The notes under the pieces are model-generated. The model made no database searches, was not told the DNA's origin, and was given only the letters and a program-made list of their open reading frames with translations. From Paralvinella palmiformis (taxonomy: Eukaryota; Annelida; Polychaeta; Terebellida; Alvinellidae): a DNA stretch of 64,000 nucleotides. Position 1 is the stretch's first letter; each line of letters begins with the position of its first letter. The DNA is taken from NCBI GenBank assembly GCA_025642065.1, contig JAODUP010001125.1:1-64000 (forward strand), given 5' to 3'. The position numbers were made by a program, and so were the translations under genes. Shown here one piece after another: positions 23,741-35,758 of the stretch.

Positions 23741-24168
23741 TTTTAACAAAAACAATGGCAAGGTTTCACCCATCTCCGAAATTCAGCTACAAAGCCGATG
23801 AATGGGAAGAATGGCTTGCAGATTTCGACGAATTTCCCATCACTTGTTGTATTCCATGGGTGCCAAAAAGGCCAGAGAAATATATAATACATTCAAGTAT
23901 GGGAAAGTACGCTGATGGAGGTGGAACAGAGGAAGTTGATGGGAGAAACAATGATTACAGCACAGTTGTGCGCAAAGTTAATTAGCATTTCATCCCGAAG
24001 AAAAGTGTTATTCGTGAACGGTTAGTCTTTAATGAACGTATACAAATACTTAACTACAATGAAGTTTACCGAGATCAGTGCAAGCTGCTGATATCAAGAA
24101 TCAAGATTTATTGATGGACCGGTTCGTTATTGGGCTAGTAGAAAGCAAAGGTTACAGCTATGGAATTC
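23741..24168 (+). pseudogene. Gypsy-type LTR retrotransposon, broken gag start
   Basis: The frame includes PSPKFSYKADEWEEWLADFD, matching the PPKFSFKPEEWPxWxxxFE start of metazoan Gypsy gag proteins. The frame then shifts and is lost by about 23900. The element is cut at 24168 by the TIR transposon and resumes at 28814. Not functional. Confidence 0.65.
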
Positions 24169-24376
24169 TCCTCTGGTATACCCCAGGAATAACATATTAA
24201 AAATAGAGATGAATAGAAATGGTGGAACGGCCCTAAATATGCTAATTTAGGTTAATTAGGTACGAACATCAAAGGAACCAGATAAACAACTGGAAATCTT
24301 GCATTTGTCATCAAAAGGAATTAAATGCTATCCAAATTCACCAGTTGTGTTGTTAGAAATAATAGAAACTAAAATC
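24169..24376 (+). repeat. Left terminal inverted repeat of the TIR transposon
   Basis: It pairs with 28607-28813. Matching blocks include GAATAGAAATGGTGGAA, AAAGGAACCAGATAAA and AATTAAATGCTATCCAAATT. Confidence 0.9.
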
Positions 24377-27166
24377 ATAATTATGCTAATTATGTGTCGC
24401 CTTTATTAAAAAAATAACTTTTTTATAACATTTTTATAACATTTTATCCATTTTTGCAACCCATATCTACAGCAGAGCCTTCTTTGTTTAATGCAGCTAA
24501 TTAAAAGATTAAAACAATGGCCCCTCCTTCATAACTACTGTTTTTTTATTTTAGTCAGTATGCTTGATTGATTCCTGCATACCATCCTTTTGATATAAAT
24601 ATTTGTAATATGAATTTGTAATAATTTGTAGCATATGCAGGTAGGTTCTAAGGAACTAATTACCACCTAGATTAAGTCTCATTAGGTCTAAGTACCTGTT
24701 GTACTGGCAGGTGCTTCTATGGTGTGCCATTTGTGCTCAAGGCCTTGCATAAATCTGTCATTTTCAAGGGAATTCTTGCATGTTTCACTCTATCAGACCT
24801 CAGCTCCTCGTTTTTAATGGCAAAGGCTTCAAATTCTGTCCAGATATGGAGGATTGCTGATGCTTTAATATCATGCTGGTAGTTAAGGGTGTCCTGGCTT
24901 ATTTCTGAGGTCATTTGAGGTCAGCAATTGCGAGAATGCCAATATTTAAAAAAAACTGATGAGGTCCATCAAGAGTGGCGAGTAATGATAAGATTAGGTG
25001 GCTTTCATACATATGAGTTTTATAGCCAGCATTGGCCACCTTATGCCAGGATCTGGACTTTCTGAACTACTAGAGACGATTTACGCAACTAACAGTGTCA
25101 CTCACATTCATTCAGGGAAAACTGTTTCTCGAGATGTTAGAGGATATTTATTAGTGTATGCGTCCTTGCATACTATGCTCTTTGCATATGCATACAACTA
25201 CACCCTGCCTACTGCTGCTGGAGGAGATGAGCACAACTCAGATGAGGATAGTCATAAAAGTCGACGCAAATGCGATTTGGACACGGCAAGATATTTCTTG
25301 ACTGGTTTATTCGATTGTTATGATTGTGGAGATAAAGTCTCTAAAGCAATGAGTCGGATATAAAGTAAGATTTCTGAGGAAAATACATTGTTATGTGACC
25401 ACAGAACAGCCCAACTCTGGTTGCAGTACATGGATATGGTGCGGATACTTTGTCAGTTCATAAAAGCTGAAAGGGCTGAAGATTGGTTCCTTCGCCTGAA
25501 ATCAGTTCGGGAAATGTTGCCGTATTTTGCCGCAGCAGGACACAATTGGTATACTAAGTGCGCCTACCTTTACCTGCAGGAGATGCTCTGTCTTGAAGCA
25601 GATTATCCATATGTGTATAGAAATTTCTATGAAGGACATCATGTCATTTGTCATTCGCCACGCTGAGAGATATTGGGCCGGCCTGTCCACTGATCTTATT
25701 ATTGAACAGGTGCTAATGCGCAGTTTGAAAGGTCGTGGTGGTCTTACTCATGGACGGGGGTTCTATGAAAGCCATCGAACACAGTGGTTGCTGTCAATGC
25801 CAGTTTGTTTAGAGGTTAATTTTGCCATGCAGACACTATCAGGGGTTGCATATATCACATGTGATCAGGTCAAGGATGTAACCAAGGCACGTCAGAAAAA
25901 GATGTTGAGGATACTTTTGACTTGTTCAAGACACCTAAGCAGTTGGATCCTTTTGGTAGTGACAGATCAATGCGCAGCCTAGTAAGTGGTGTAACAGCAA
26001 ACAAGTCTGTTAATGTTGACAGTGGAAAAAGTAGGGCAGGCAATACTTGACACTATGGTTGGAATGAGCATCAATGAATTCTCTTTTAAGCCAAAAAATC
26101 AAGTTGTTACCCTCGCTGCCAAGACATTAGTGACTACGAAATATGATGTCATACAAATTGATCCACAGCTTCTGTTCCAAAGAATAAGTGTTATTGCCAG
26201 TAAGAAGGATGATCCGTCAACGGCTTTGAAATATGAACTCTGCAGCTACCCAGCATCCCTGTTTGAGTCAACTGTTCTCCTCAAAGAAGCCAACAAATCT
26301 GACCACAGCCTCAACCACAGACTCAGCCAGATTCCTTGCCGTCTACTGACCTTCACTGTGTGCTTGATAGGGGATCCCTTATTCAGATAATTCCTTGGCC
26401 CAGAAAAGAGTCAGTTGATCACATCTGTCCATTATACGTGGACTATGTAACTCAGATGTACTCAAAAGCAACCTTTGTATTAGATGGCTATCTTGCAGGA
26501 CCGTCAACCAAGGAAGTTACTCACTTGCGAAGGACAAAGGGTTGATGCGGTCCAGAGGTTAATTTTTCTGGAAAAAACTGTTACTTCTTTAAAGAAAGTT
26601 TAAAGAGTATTTGACAAACCCAGTAAACAAGCACAGGTTCATAAACATTTCAAGTGATAGAGTAGATGAGAGAGTAGGATGAGTTGTCCAACATGCAAAG
26701 GGAGATGCCGATAGACTGATTGTCACGACTGCAGTGGAATCTGGTGAGTTTGTTGACACTGTTCTAGTCAGAGAGGACTGTTTTCGACCAGAACCAAAGT
26801 TACATTAAAAAAGCTGCAGAGTATGGGACATACAAAAGACGATGGATGTCCCAAAGGAGACTATATCTGAATACATTCTTGTTTGCTCATGCCATTTCAG
26901 GTTGCGACACAACCTCTAGAATGATAGGGGTTGGGAAACATCTTGCGTTCAAAAAGCTGCTTGGTGATTCCGAATTCAGAAAACATGCAGAAATCTTTAG
27001 ATCAGGCCCATATACCGAACATGATCAAATTATTGAAGCTGGGGAGAAGGAAATTGTGTCCCTGTACAATGGAGGAAAAATGACAGTCTGGAAAAACTTA
27101 GATGCCAGCGATTTAAAGAAAAAGTGTTCAGGTGTTCAAAACAGATTCAGGCACAGGTTTTCCCAC

Positions 27167-27981
27167 CAGGTATTGGATCAAATACATTTGAATTTTTATT
27201 TGTATTTGAGCTTATGATAAAGAAAAGTATTTGTATTTAAAGATTTTTCAAATACATCTTCAAATACATTAAAATACTTTTCTAAAATTATTTCATTGTT
27301 TTGATCTGGATATTTTGTCACCAACATGATTTGTTTCAGAAAATTGTATTTCACCAAGATATTTCGCCTAGATAGATGTCGTCTGACTCATGAGAATTTC
27401 GAGCATCTTATGTTCCTCATGTGTAATCAACAAAATATTCATCAATTGATGTGACAAATATAGTTGATGCTGTGATGTTATGTAGTATGTGTATCAGAAT
27501 AAAAAGGAAAAACAATTAATTTGTTCTATTCATTTAGAAAGTATTTGTATTTGTATTTGAAATACACCCAAAAGCATTTATATTTGTAATAATAATAATG
27601 GCCGAAATGGCAGTTTTTATGTGGCTGGCAACCTGAAATGAGGGAGACGCAAATGGTCTGTAAGTTACAGCTTCCCCACGGAGACTAATTCTAAATAAAT
27701 TTAGAATAAATGGCATATTCGGTGGAGAAAACCTTGCCAGTTGCCTGGTTTGATGAAAAACTCCCCCTATAGTGCCACGGCCGAGGCGCGAACCTGCGAC
27801 CTCTCGCACAGAATGACCATAGCCATGGGTAAATAGTCTCACGCTCTACCTATGTGGCCAAATAGGCGGTTTGTATTTGTATGTCAATACATTTACAAAT
27901 GAACGTATTTATATTTGTATTTGACCAAAAGAAAAGTATTTGTATTTAAATACAGTTCAATGTATTTGACCCCCATACCTG
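27167..27981. mobile_element. hAT-type MITE inserted in the transposon gene, 8-bp target duplication
   Basis: The ends are CAGGTATTGGATCAAATACA and TGTATTTGACCCCCATACCTG (inverted). The flanks are TTTCCCAC (27159-27166) and TTTGCCAC (27982-27989), 7 of 8 identical. The interior is TTTGTATTT-rich and holds a SINE. Removing it rejoins the conserved blocks of the host protein, which confirms the borders. Confidence 0.85.
27597..27868 (-). mobile_element. tRNA-derived SINE, family 3
   Basis: On the minus strand: A-box region ACATAGGTAGAGCGTGAG, B box GCAGGTTCGCGCCTC, then GGGGGAGTTTTTCATCAAAC and CTGGCAAGGTTTTCTCC, ending in an ATT-rich tail at about 27585-27600. Copies: 52120-52265 (head plus B box) and 15905-15985 (body only). 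Confidence 0.7.
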
Positions 27982-28606
27982 TTTGCCACTAACGTCAAGT
28001 CTTGTCAAGTTCCACTCACTACGTGTTTTCCACCAAATAAGCAAATGGAAAGGAGAAAACTTTAATGCCATTGAATATGGGTGGAAGGAGAAGGATGGTA
28101 AGTTCATTCCACTGCGAACAGACCTGCCTCCAGCTCATGACCACCCACTAGAAGTTGATCACTGTAACTGTAAAACTAGCTGCAGTACTCTAAAATGCAC
28201 CTTTCGCTGGAATGGCCTTGAATGTACATTTAGCTGCGGTGACTCTAAAGGTACCAGCTGCTCTAATGCAATGGATCCAAAGGCTATTCAGACTGAAATT
28301 GATGAATGGACAATCACAGAGCTTCAAAGAAGTGTTCCAGAGAGTTGGCTTTTATCTTCTTCTGGATTTGTCTATCTGGTGCGGGAAGTACCTTTATATG
28401 TTACTTGGTTAACTTTGCCCTAGTTGCATAATTGTTTCATAATGACAAAATTTTGGTGATTATTTCATGTATTACTAGCATGAAATCTAGATCTTGACAT
28501 TTTTCTTATACTTTTTAGTTCATAGTTCTAAAAGTTATGATGAAAAGGTGGTATGGTGACTCATAATTATGATTACATAATTAACCAATCACCCAAATAG
28601 ACACTT

Positions 28607-28813
28607 GATTTTAGTTTCTATTATTTCTAACACAACTGATGAATTTGGATAGCATTTAATTACTTCTTTTGATGACAAATGCAATATGTCCAGTTATTTA
28701 TCTGGTTCCTTTGGTGTTCGTAGCTAATTAACATAAATTAACATATTTGGGCCCTTCCACCATTTCTATTCATCTTTATTTTTAATATGATATTCCTGGG
28801 GTATACCAGAGGA
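28607..28813 (-). repeat. Right terminal inverted repeat of the TIR transposon
   Basis: Reverse complement of the left repeat, ending TATACCAGAGGA, followed by AATTC. Confidence 0.9.
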
Positions 28814-29290
28814 AATTCCCACAGAGAAAAAAAAATTCCAATTAGTAGTGGGTCAAGTGACTATTTGACTGGACTACTAGACAATATACCAGTTGAGAGA
28901 TTCGGCAGATGTGGGTACGGTCATAAGAGACCTGCTGAAAATGCCAGAAAACCGGACATTTCGCACGCGTGGGCAGATAAAAAGCGGTACATGAAGTCAG
29001 CAAATTCTCACCTACGACTAGAACAACCACTGAACAATTCTAACTGGACTCGTTTATTACCGATAAATTACAGTCATGGATTGTGAAACTGAATATGTGT
29101 GGGCAGAATGTCGATTTTAAAATTGACACCGGTGATGACCTAAGTGTTATGCACACCAAAGCATGCGAAGTGCTGTTGGGTTAAACCGACCCTAGAAACT
29201 CCAAGTATAGAACTGATGTCACCAGGAGAAAGTGTTAGTACTGCTGGTCAGTTTCAAGCAGAAGTTATGCATCATGAGAGACTTATATAT
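28814..29290 (+). pseudogene. Gypsy-type retrotransposon, continued: zinc knuckle and aspartic protease remnants
   Basis: Across frames, about 28905-28970 gives a C..C-type knuckle with CQKTGHFARV, and 29108-29160 gives FKIDTGDDLSVM-like residues with the DTG triad of a retroviral-type aspartic protease. Stops and frameshifts break it. No reverse transcriptase follows; hAT-like sequence takes over at about 29300. Confidence 0.7.
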
Positions 29291-29299
29291 TTAGAGAGG

Positions 29300-31130
29300 C
29301 GGTGACGAATGACGGTACAGAGTCTGGCTTCTGCCTGCTCATCAACAGACAGGCGGCGTGTGAAATGGGACCTGGTACGGAATAAGGCTAATCATATGTA
29401 TGTTGTACTGAAACTTAGATTTTTCAGAGTGATCTCTGAGAAGAACAGAAAATGTAATTATCTTTTCCTCGATGACATACCATGGCTACGTTTTGGCGTA
29501 TCAAGAGACAGTGTATATTGTTGTTACTGTAAACTGTTCAGTAATGATTTAACACTGAAAATGCGCACCAGCGACTGGTCCAATGTCGCGAAAGTTATGT
29601 CTGGACATCATTCTGAGACAAATAAGAGTCACCACGCTTGTGTTGTACGAGGGGAAGGCTTTAAGTGAGTACAAAGTGGACAAACCTTAGTCGTTATAGA
29701 TCAACTCAATAGAGAAAATACAGATAAACAAAACAACTTAACTGAAATCATTGCGGCAAACCAATTTCTGAAGTCAGTAGTTACGGATTATAATAATGCA
29801 GAGTGCTTTACCTTCATCGCAGATAAATCAACTGATGTTAGCATTATGCAATATGTGTCCAATTTATGGACAAGAAACCAGACGATGACAACCCAATAAA
29901 GCGCTCAGTTCGTGAAGAATTCCCGTCTTTTGTTCATGGCGACACTGGCACTAAAGGTGATGATGACTTGGCAACTAAATTCCTTCAATCAATAGATTCG
30001 GTGAGCATATTCCAGCAACAAATGTGTGGACAGGGCTACGGTGGAGCATCCATCCTGAGTGTGCATGTTGGTGGTGTTCAAACCAAGATCTATGCAATCA
30101 TCCCCTCAACCTTCGTATCGTTCATTCGTAAAAGGTACGAATTATCCATAATGCCGAGGTATCTGTATCCTTCAAAATCTCTGCAGAGATATTTAGGGTT
30201 TCAAGAACAATTAGAGCACAATGCTCCTTCCTGTCAGAGAAGAAATGGAGACACTCCGTGAAACTAGTTGGCCATCCAGGGTCAATTGTTTGTGTGTGTA
30301 TGTAACAGCTTACTCGTAGTTATAGTTAGCTAGGATGGAGACAACACGGTAGAGGTCTTAGAGCATCCATCGCGAAGTGGGATTTCATTATTGCTCCCGT
30401 GGCGTTACAATACATATTCAAGTACACACATATATTGTCTGTAACAATTTAGAGCTCTGAACTGGATCTAGTTGATGCCTCAAAAGGAAGCTAGAGTATG
30501 CGTCTGCACACTATGATGAGTCTGTTTATGACGCATTGTTCGAGAAGGCTGCATGGATTGCCAACAAGGATGAGATACATCCAACAAACCACAAACAGTT
30601 GGAAGGCAACAACATGGCGCCAATATTGAGGCAGAACACACTTCACAATATTGGAAACTATCCCTATACTTACCCTTCTTGGACCATCTTACAACTGAAC
30701 TGACGGAGAAACTGGTGTACCCATTACTTGGCTTCCAAGCTCAGTACCTCATACCCACAATATTACCCGGTTTGAATGCTGCTGCAGCTGCAGATATATA
30801 CCGCCATTAAGCGTTGAAGTGAACAGATGGAGAACGACATGGCGAGACATAGATGGTGCACCTCAGGATCTAGTCACCACACTGGATGCCTGCAATCCTA
30901 AGTTGTTCCCAGGATTATGCTGTTCTCCAAAATCCCTGCTCACATATCCATCATGAGTGTGCACAGCTGAACGTATAGATTCAGTGCATTGAAACAGATT
31001 AAGATAGCCTTGCGTAATACAATGAAATGACAGAGGTTGTCTTCGCTAGCGCTTCGACACATTCACAATGACATTGACATGGATGAGGTTGTAAATCAAA
31101 GCCGACTGCGACTGCACTCATAAGGGTAAG
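29300..31130 (+). pseudogene. hAT transposase remnant, ZMYM1-like (TTF-type zinc finger, DUF4371)
   Basis: Blocks in order: 29309-29668 with DDIPWLRFGVSRDSVYCCYC and KMRTSDWSNVAKV (TTF-type finger); about 29740-29860 with ITEIIAANQFLKSVV and FIADKSTDVS-type residues; 29866-30130 with KPDDDNPIKRSVREEF and CGQGYGGASILS; 30160-30260 with EQLEHNAPS; then degraded blocks to 31090 including RLSSLALRHIHNDIDMDEV, which is the C-terminal dimerisation region. Frameshifts and stops throughout. Terminal repeats were not found. Confidence 0.8.
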
Positions 31131-31825
31131 GCATCACACACAACACCCATATGTGCACCAAATAAGTTCTAAAAAGGAAAATTATAGGGACAACTCCGTT
31201 TCGGTTCTGGTTTAGCGCCTGATGGCCAGGGTACTAAAACCCGTCACAGGCTACATGTTTTCCTTTTGGACATTGTACTAATTTAAGTTTGTCAAAAACA
31301 TAACTCTATCATTAGCCGCAATATTTATACTGACTCGGGATTCATAAGTCGATACGCCCTGCGCTTCTGTCTGTAGTACACGTAATTAAGTGATAACATT
31401 GAATGACTCTTGTGTGTTGACATGCTATTAAGTACTCATCACTCACTTCCTGTGTGAGTAAAGCACGACGTACAGAACTAATTTCAAAATGCTACCCTTG
31501 GCGGATTGTATAATGCTGAATTTCATGGCTCTATATACATCATACACGATCAATAATAAACCTATTGCTAAAACTGAGCACTCCACAGTCACTCACCAGG
31601 TGGCTGTACTGAGTACTCGGAGTTAAATAGATTTTGATATTTTTCCTTTAGTAATGCTGACGTTCTCTCGGTGTCCCATATTCTGTCAGAGATTCCGTAC
31701 AACTGATGCTTTAAAGAAAGGCCTATCTTTGATTAATCCAATTTTATTATCATAGTGAATTATTATTATACAATCTGAAAGAGCACTTATCCATTAAGAC
31801 CCTTTGAGCTATTTAAAACCTTAAT

Positions 31826-31862
<37 letters not shown>

Positions 31863-32972
31863 AGTGTGTAGGTTATGATAGAAAGAAAATCCAGATCGAA
31901 GTGTTTATTTAAATTCAGCCATTTAATCAATTACTTTTCGTATCATGTAAATAATATTTGCGTACATGGACGTATGGAAATACAGCAAAACTTCTTATAC
32001 CTAAAAGATTATCAGATGACAGTAGCCGCCAAAATTTAATTTTACTGGATTCGTACAAGGTATTTGACAGAGTACCAAACGGAATAGGCATTTAAGACGA
32101 TCCACTATTGAAGGGGCAATGTCGTCAATGTTCTGTTATTATCATATGGTTCTATGTAGAATATCAGGAAAATCTTAGCACAGTTATGCTGCACGTACTC
32201 AGCCATGAGTGCTATGAGCAAAGCTTTGACTGGAAAGTGGATGTGTTCACGAGTTTAGAATACACGAATTCGAATCAAGACCTTTCATGGCTGTTACCAT
32301 AGCCAACAAACACCAATAGCTTATACTGGGTTTTTTTAATTCATCTCCTTTAAAACCCAGGTTTATTTCTTGATTTGTTATCGGTATACAGACATGAAGT
32401 TTGTGGTATATATATATGTTTCCAGTTCTTTCCAAATTGTTCTCAGTTAACAATAGATATATTACCTGAAATCTGATTGTATTAATGTCCATTTATAAAG
32501 AGCCTCATTATTTGCCAAAATTTGATGCAGCATTTTGAAATGAAAGAAATGCAATTCTGCGAATATAGTGCAGTTAAATCTAACCTTAAATCTATTTAAC
32601 TAATCTTCCATGATTAATTCACCGTCGAAATACGTTCTCTATTTATCAAAAACTTTAATTGGCAATTGTACGATTGATTTTTGCATATCCTTATATACTA
32701 TAGATATACAGTTTACATATTTTACTTTTTATGTTAATTATTTTATCAATTGAATGTGTATATTTAGTGTGATTATCATTATCATTGTTATTTCGAGTAC
32801 ACTAACTTTCCACGAGGCAGTGATAGCATCTATAATACTAAAAGCATTGAGATAGTTTACATTGTTACCATATTTATGGTCGAGTAATTGTTTAACATAT
32901 TTTATTCCTGCTGTGTATTAAAAAAGGGTTTTCCATCAATTCTAATATTGGAATTAAACCAAATTATAATAA
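31131..32972. other. No gene recognised
   Basis: AT-rich. (TA)n at 31833-31858. At about 32040-32090 a short frame reads YKVFDRVPNG, faintly like the DxxKAFDRVP block of LINE reverse transcriptases, but no other RT block follows, so it is not called. Confidence 0.5.
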
Positions 32973-33038
32973 TCACCTCCACTTACTCCAATGCTTATTA
33001 TATTATAATATAATAAACACTGGAGTAAGTGAAGGTGA
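32973..33038. repeat. 66-bp near-perfect palindrome
   Basis: TCACCTCCACTTACTCCAAT... is mirrored by ...ACTGGAGTAAGTGAAGGTGA with almost no loop; the centre is TATTATAATATAATA. It may be a foldback relic or a hairpin-forming site. Confidence 0.9.
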
Positions 33039-33114
33039 GCTATAAAATAATGTCTTTTTACTATTCATTTCTTGTGATTTATGTTCCTATCAAATTAATA
33101 GAGCTGGCAATGAC

Positions 33115-33460
33115 AAAAATTGGCAAGAAAATTACCTTGAGCATCTGATTTCTTTGCAATATGTAAAATTTCTGATTAAATTACCCAGCTTTTTGTACAC
33201 ATAATATGTCAACAGTCAACTTTATGCATAAGGTGGTATTCATATTTGGCTATGAATGTCATTACTGTAAGGTAGAATACAGAACTTCGGAAAACAAATC
33301 CTGCTTCCAAAACGTCAGTTTGGACAAGCTGCACTGTACTTTCAAAAAAACTTAATTTTCTGACTTGACTAGATGAGAAATTATGTGATCACATTTATGC
33401 AAATTAATACTTCATGACATGTGTCATTCACCTCTGAATGGTGAGAGTAAACTGACCAAC
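33115..33460 (+). repeat. Direct duplication, copy 1
   Basis: About 340 bp, from TTGGCAAGAAAATTACCTTG to the CTGACCAAC region, recur at 34952-35318 in the same orientation with few substitutions. The second copy has an extra 20-odd bases near 35130-35155. No coding content seen. Confidence 0.9.
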
Positions 33461-34951
33461 GGTATCAACTTAAGTTTTTACACACACATACACACACAAA
33501 CATCAAGTAAAATAGTTTCGGGCCATAGAACATCTACTGTTTGCGATATTTTTATGATTAGCTGTAAAGAAATCATTTCAGAGATTTTGGGAATAATTTC
33601 TTTTAAAACAGACCAAATCTATCATCATATCTCCATTGTGTTAATTTCTTCAAAAAATATTCTGGGTCATAATGCTATTTTGCTATATTTCGTGAAAATG
33701 TGGATCGACATTAAAGTTGCATTTGAAAATGGAGGTGAATGACTAAGCATCTATCAAGTTACATTACAAGCCGACTAAACCTTAATTACACAGGCTTAAG
33801 CTGCATCATATTAAATGCGTTCATAATTTTGTTAGCTATGATTCCTCCATCTCATCTAAAAATATATGTTAGATTCATACTACTATATGAGAGATAAAGA
33901 AGGCAATGGCAATTTTGGATGGTCTATAGACAAGTTCTGCTCCTTAATCCGCCCCCCCCCATAAAAACAAATCACTTATTATATTTGGATGATAGTATAG
34001 CAAGGCAGGAACTCATCAGAACAGATTCGACTCGAGAAAGGCTATTACAACCATATTAATGATCCTCTTTATGTCGCGTACAATATTTGAATTTTCTATT
34101 GCAGGTCTTCCAGTTATACAAACATCTTATTATACTTGTTTATATATATATATATATATATATATACATTGGTACTTCTCCATCCTTGCATATCATCTAG
34201 ACCAGCTAGAACATTCCACTCACTTCCACGATTCAAAATTCACCTTGTCAGTGTATCAGTTAATTTTTCTAGCCCGATACGATTCACATAGGTAAAAAAT
34301 AGCCAAAATACAATTAATCTTTTGATCTTTAAGTCACACACCTGCTGGCTAACTCAGTACTTGATGTTTGGCTATCACAAAACAAAAAGATAAACTTCTT
34401 TAAATATTTCGTTATTAATTCATTCACTGCTCAAAATCAATTACAAGACTGTTTAATGCTTGGTCATAAATTGAGAAGCTTAAAGTAGTTTATATTTGTT
34501 TACGGCATAATCTACAAGGAGATAATCTTCTCAGACACAAAATTTGATCCTTGGATATTCTTTGATCTCCATTTTAACAAAAGGTATTCACTGCTTAAAA
34601 TCAGTGTATGCTTTCCCAAATATATTCTGACCACAGAAGAAACAAACCAGGGTTTATTTTCAAATTCGGTACATACACCACAGTGCAGTGTTAGAGTACT
34701 GCACAGGAAATCTTCAAATTGGCATTTGAATCCTTCAGTAACCTGTGCTTGTGAAGCTGGCCCTTAGTGTTATGTTACATGTATGACTAGACCACTGCTA
34801 AATAAAGCACTACAATCAATGACTTAAATAACTCAGATATACACTTAATAAATTCAAATAAACACCAGTTAATTCTATTTGTAACAACTGCCGGCATGTC
34901 ACCTCCTAGAAATCTGCTATTCAAATTCTTCAGGAAAGCTGCGAGACAAAA
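33461..34951. other. Between the duplicated segments, nothing recognised
   Basis: AT-rich. (TA)n at 34142-34164, a C-run at 33952-33960. A plus-strand frame of 107 codons (33419-33742) has no family resemblance. Confidence 0.45.
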
Positions 34952-35318
34952 TTGGCAAGAAAATTAGCTTGAGCAGCTGATTTCTTTGCGATATGTAAAA
35001 TTTCTTATCAAATTACCTAACTTTTTATACACATAATATGTCAACAGTCAACTTTATGCATGCGATGGTGCTAATATTTGGTTATGAATGTCATTACTGT
35101 AAGGTAGAATACAGAACTTCAGAAAACAAACCACTCGTCTGTCTGAGGTTTTCCTGCTTCCAAAACATCAGTTTGGACAAGCTGCACTGTACTTTCAAAA
35201 AAACTTAATTTTTCTGACTTGACTAGATGAGAAATTATGTGATCAAATTTATGCAAACTAATACTTCGTAACATGTGTCATTCACCTCTGAATGGTGAGA
35301 GTAAACTGACCAACTGTA
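34952..35318 (+). repeat. Direct duplication, copy 2
   Basis: Second copy of the 33115-33460 segment, about 1.84 kb to the right. It ends just before a (CA)n tract (35337-35380) and the poly(A) end of cytochrome c copy A. Confidence 0.9.
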
Positions 35319-35413
35319 TAAATTGAAGTGTTTACACACAACACATACATACACAGACACATACACACACACACACACCAACTCACATCATTAGAAAATA
35401 TACCATGTTGAGG

Positions 35414-35419
35414 TTTATT
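35414..35419 (-). terminator. Poly(A) signal AATAAA of cytochrome c copy A
   Basis: The minus strand reads CATCAATAAACCTC. It lies about 340 nt after the stop codon. The surrounding GGTATATTTTCTAATG is also found at the equivalent place in copy B, so this 3'UTR end is conserved between the paralogues. Confidence 0.75.
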
Positions 35420-35758
35420 GATGTTAACCCCACATTATTAAAATGTCTGTAATATAGCACTGTCTGATACAAACACACAACTAACACACTCTATTCGCTG
35501 TAGCCAGCCGATAGCGGCATAGATTTCTTTAAGTTTCGGGCTCCAGGAAAACAACTATATCCATCAGTGATGACTAATCATGGCAGCACAAGTCATAGAG
35601 CACTTGAGTAAAGTTATGCCTTCCGACCAATAGTTGTAATTTCAATAACAAAATGCGTCATAAACAATACTCGTATTATGATGAAGATTGAATGTTCTCT
35701 CTCTATCTCTCTCTCTATATCACTTATGCTGTGTAAAAAGTTCAGCTCAGTTGTCTCA

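Larger units (their letters stand above)
24998..28420 (+). pseudogene. Broken transposon protein with GCDTTS motif and C-terminal Cys-rich (CXC-like) domain
   Basis: Conserved blocks appear in order on the plus strand across several frames. 24998-25363 contains HIHSGKTVSRDVRGYL. 25388-25980 contains NWYTKCAYLYLQEM and, after a shift, SLKGRGGLTHGRG. 26013-26545 contains IDPQLLFQRI, then FVLDGYLAGPSTKEVTHLRR. About 26690-26740 has GDADRLIVTTAVES. 26846-27150 contains FLFAHAISGCDTTSRMIGVG. 27983-28300 contains FHSLRVFHQI then CNCKTSC, CTFRWNGLECTFSC. This order is that of a protein family very common in cnidarian, mollusc and fish genomes. GDAD...GCDTTS...GxGK recalls the acidic and helix-hairpin parts of FEN1/XPG nucleases (inference). 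There is one nonsense codon (25361), several frameshifts and an 815-bp insertion, so it is dead. Confidence 0.7.
24169..28813 (+). mobile_element. 4.6-kb TIR DNA transposon (Academ-like?), 5-bp target duplication
   Basis: The inverted ends start TCCTCTGGTATACC and extend about 208 bp (24169-24376 and 28607-28813) with a modest number of differences. The 5 bp AATTC occur immediately outside both ends (24164-24168 and 28814-28818), a perfect duplication that dates insertion into the Gypsy element. Inside is a plus-strand, multiply broken protein gene. A protein with a FEN/XPG-like look suggests the Academ superfamily, but Academ duplications are reported as 3-4 bp, so the assignment is open. 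Confidence 0.85.

Noticed and set aside
24717..24914. Minus-strand 65-codon frame in the TIR transposon
   Set aside because: Opposite to the transposon gene, no recognised family, flanking frames closed.
32040..32100. LINE reverse transcriptase (YKVFDRVPNG)
   Set aside because: Only one weak block. No YxDD or other RT motif within reach.
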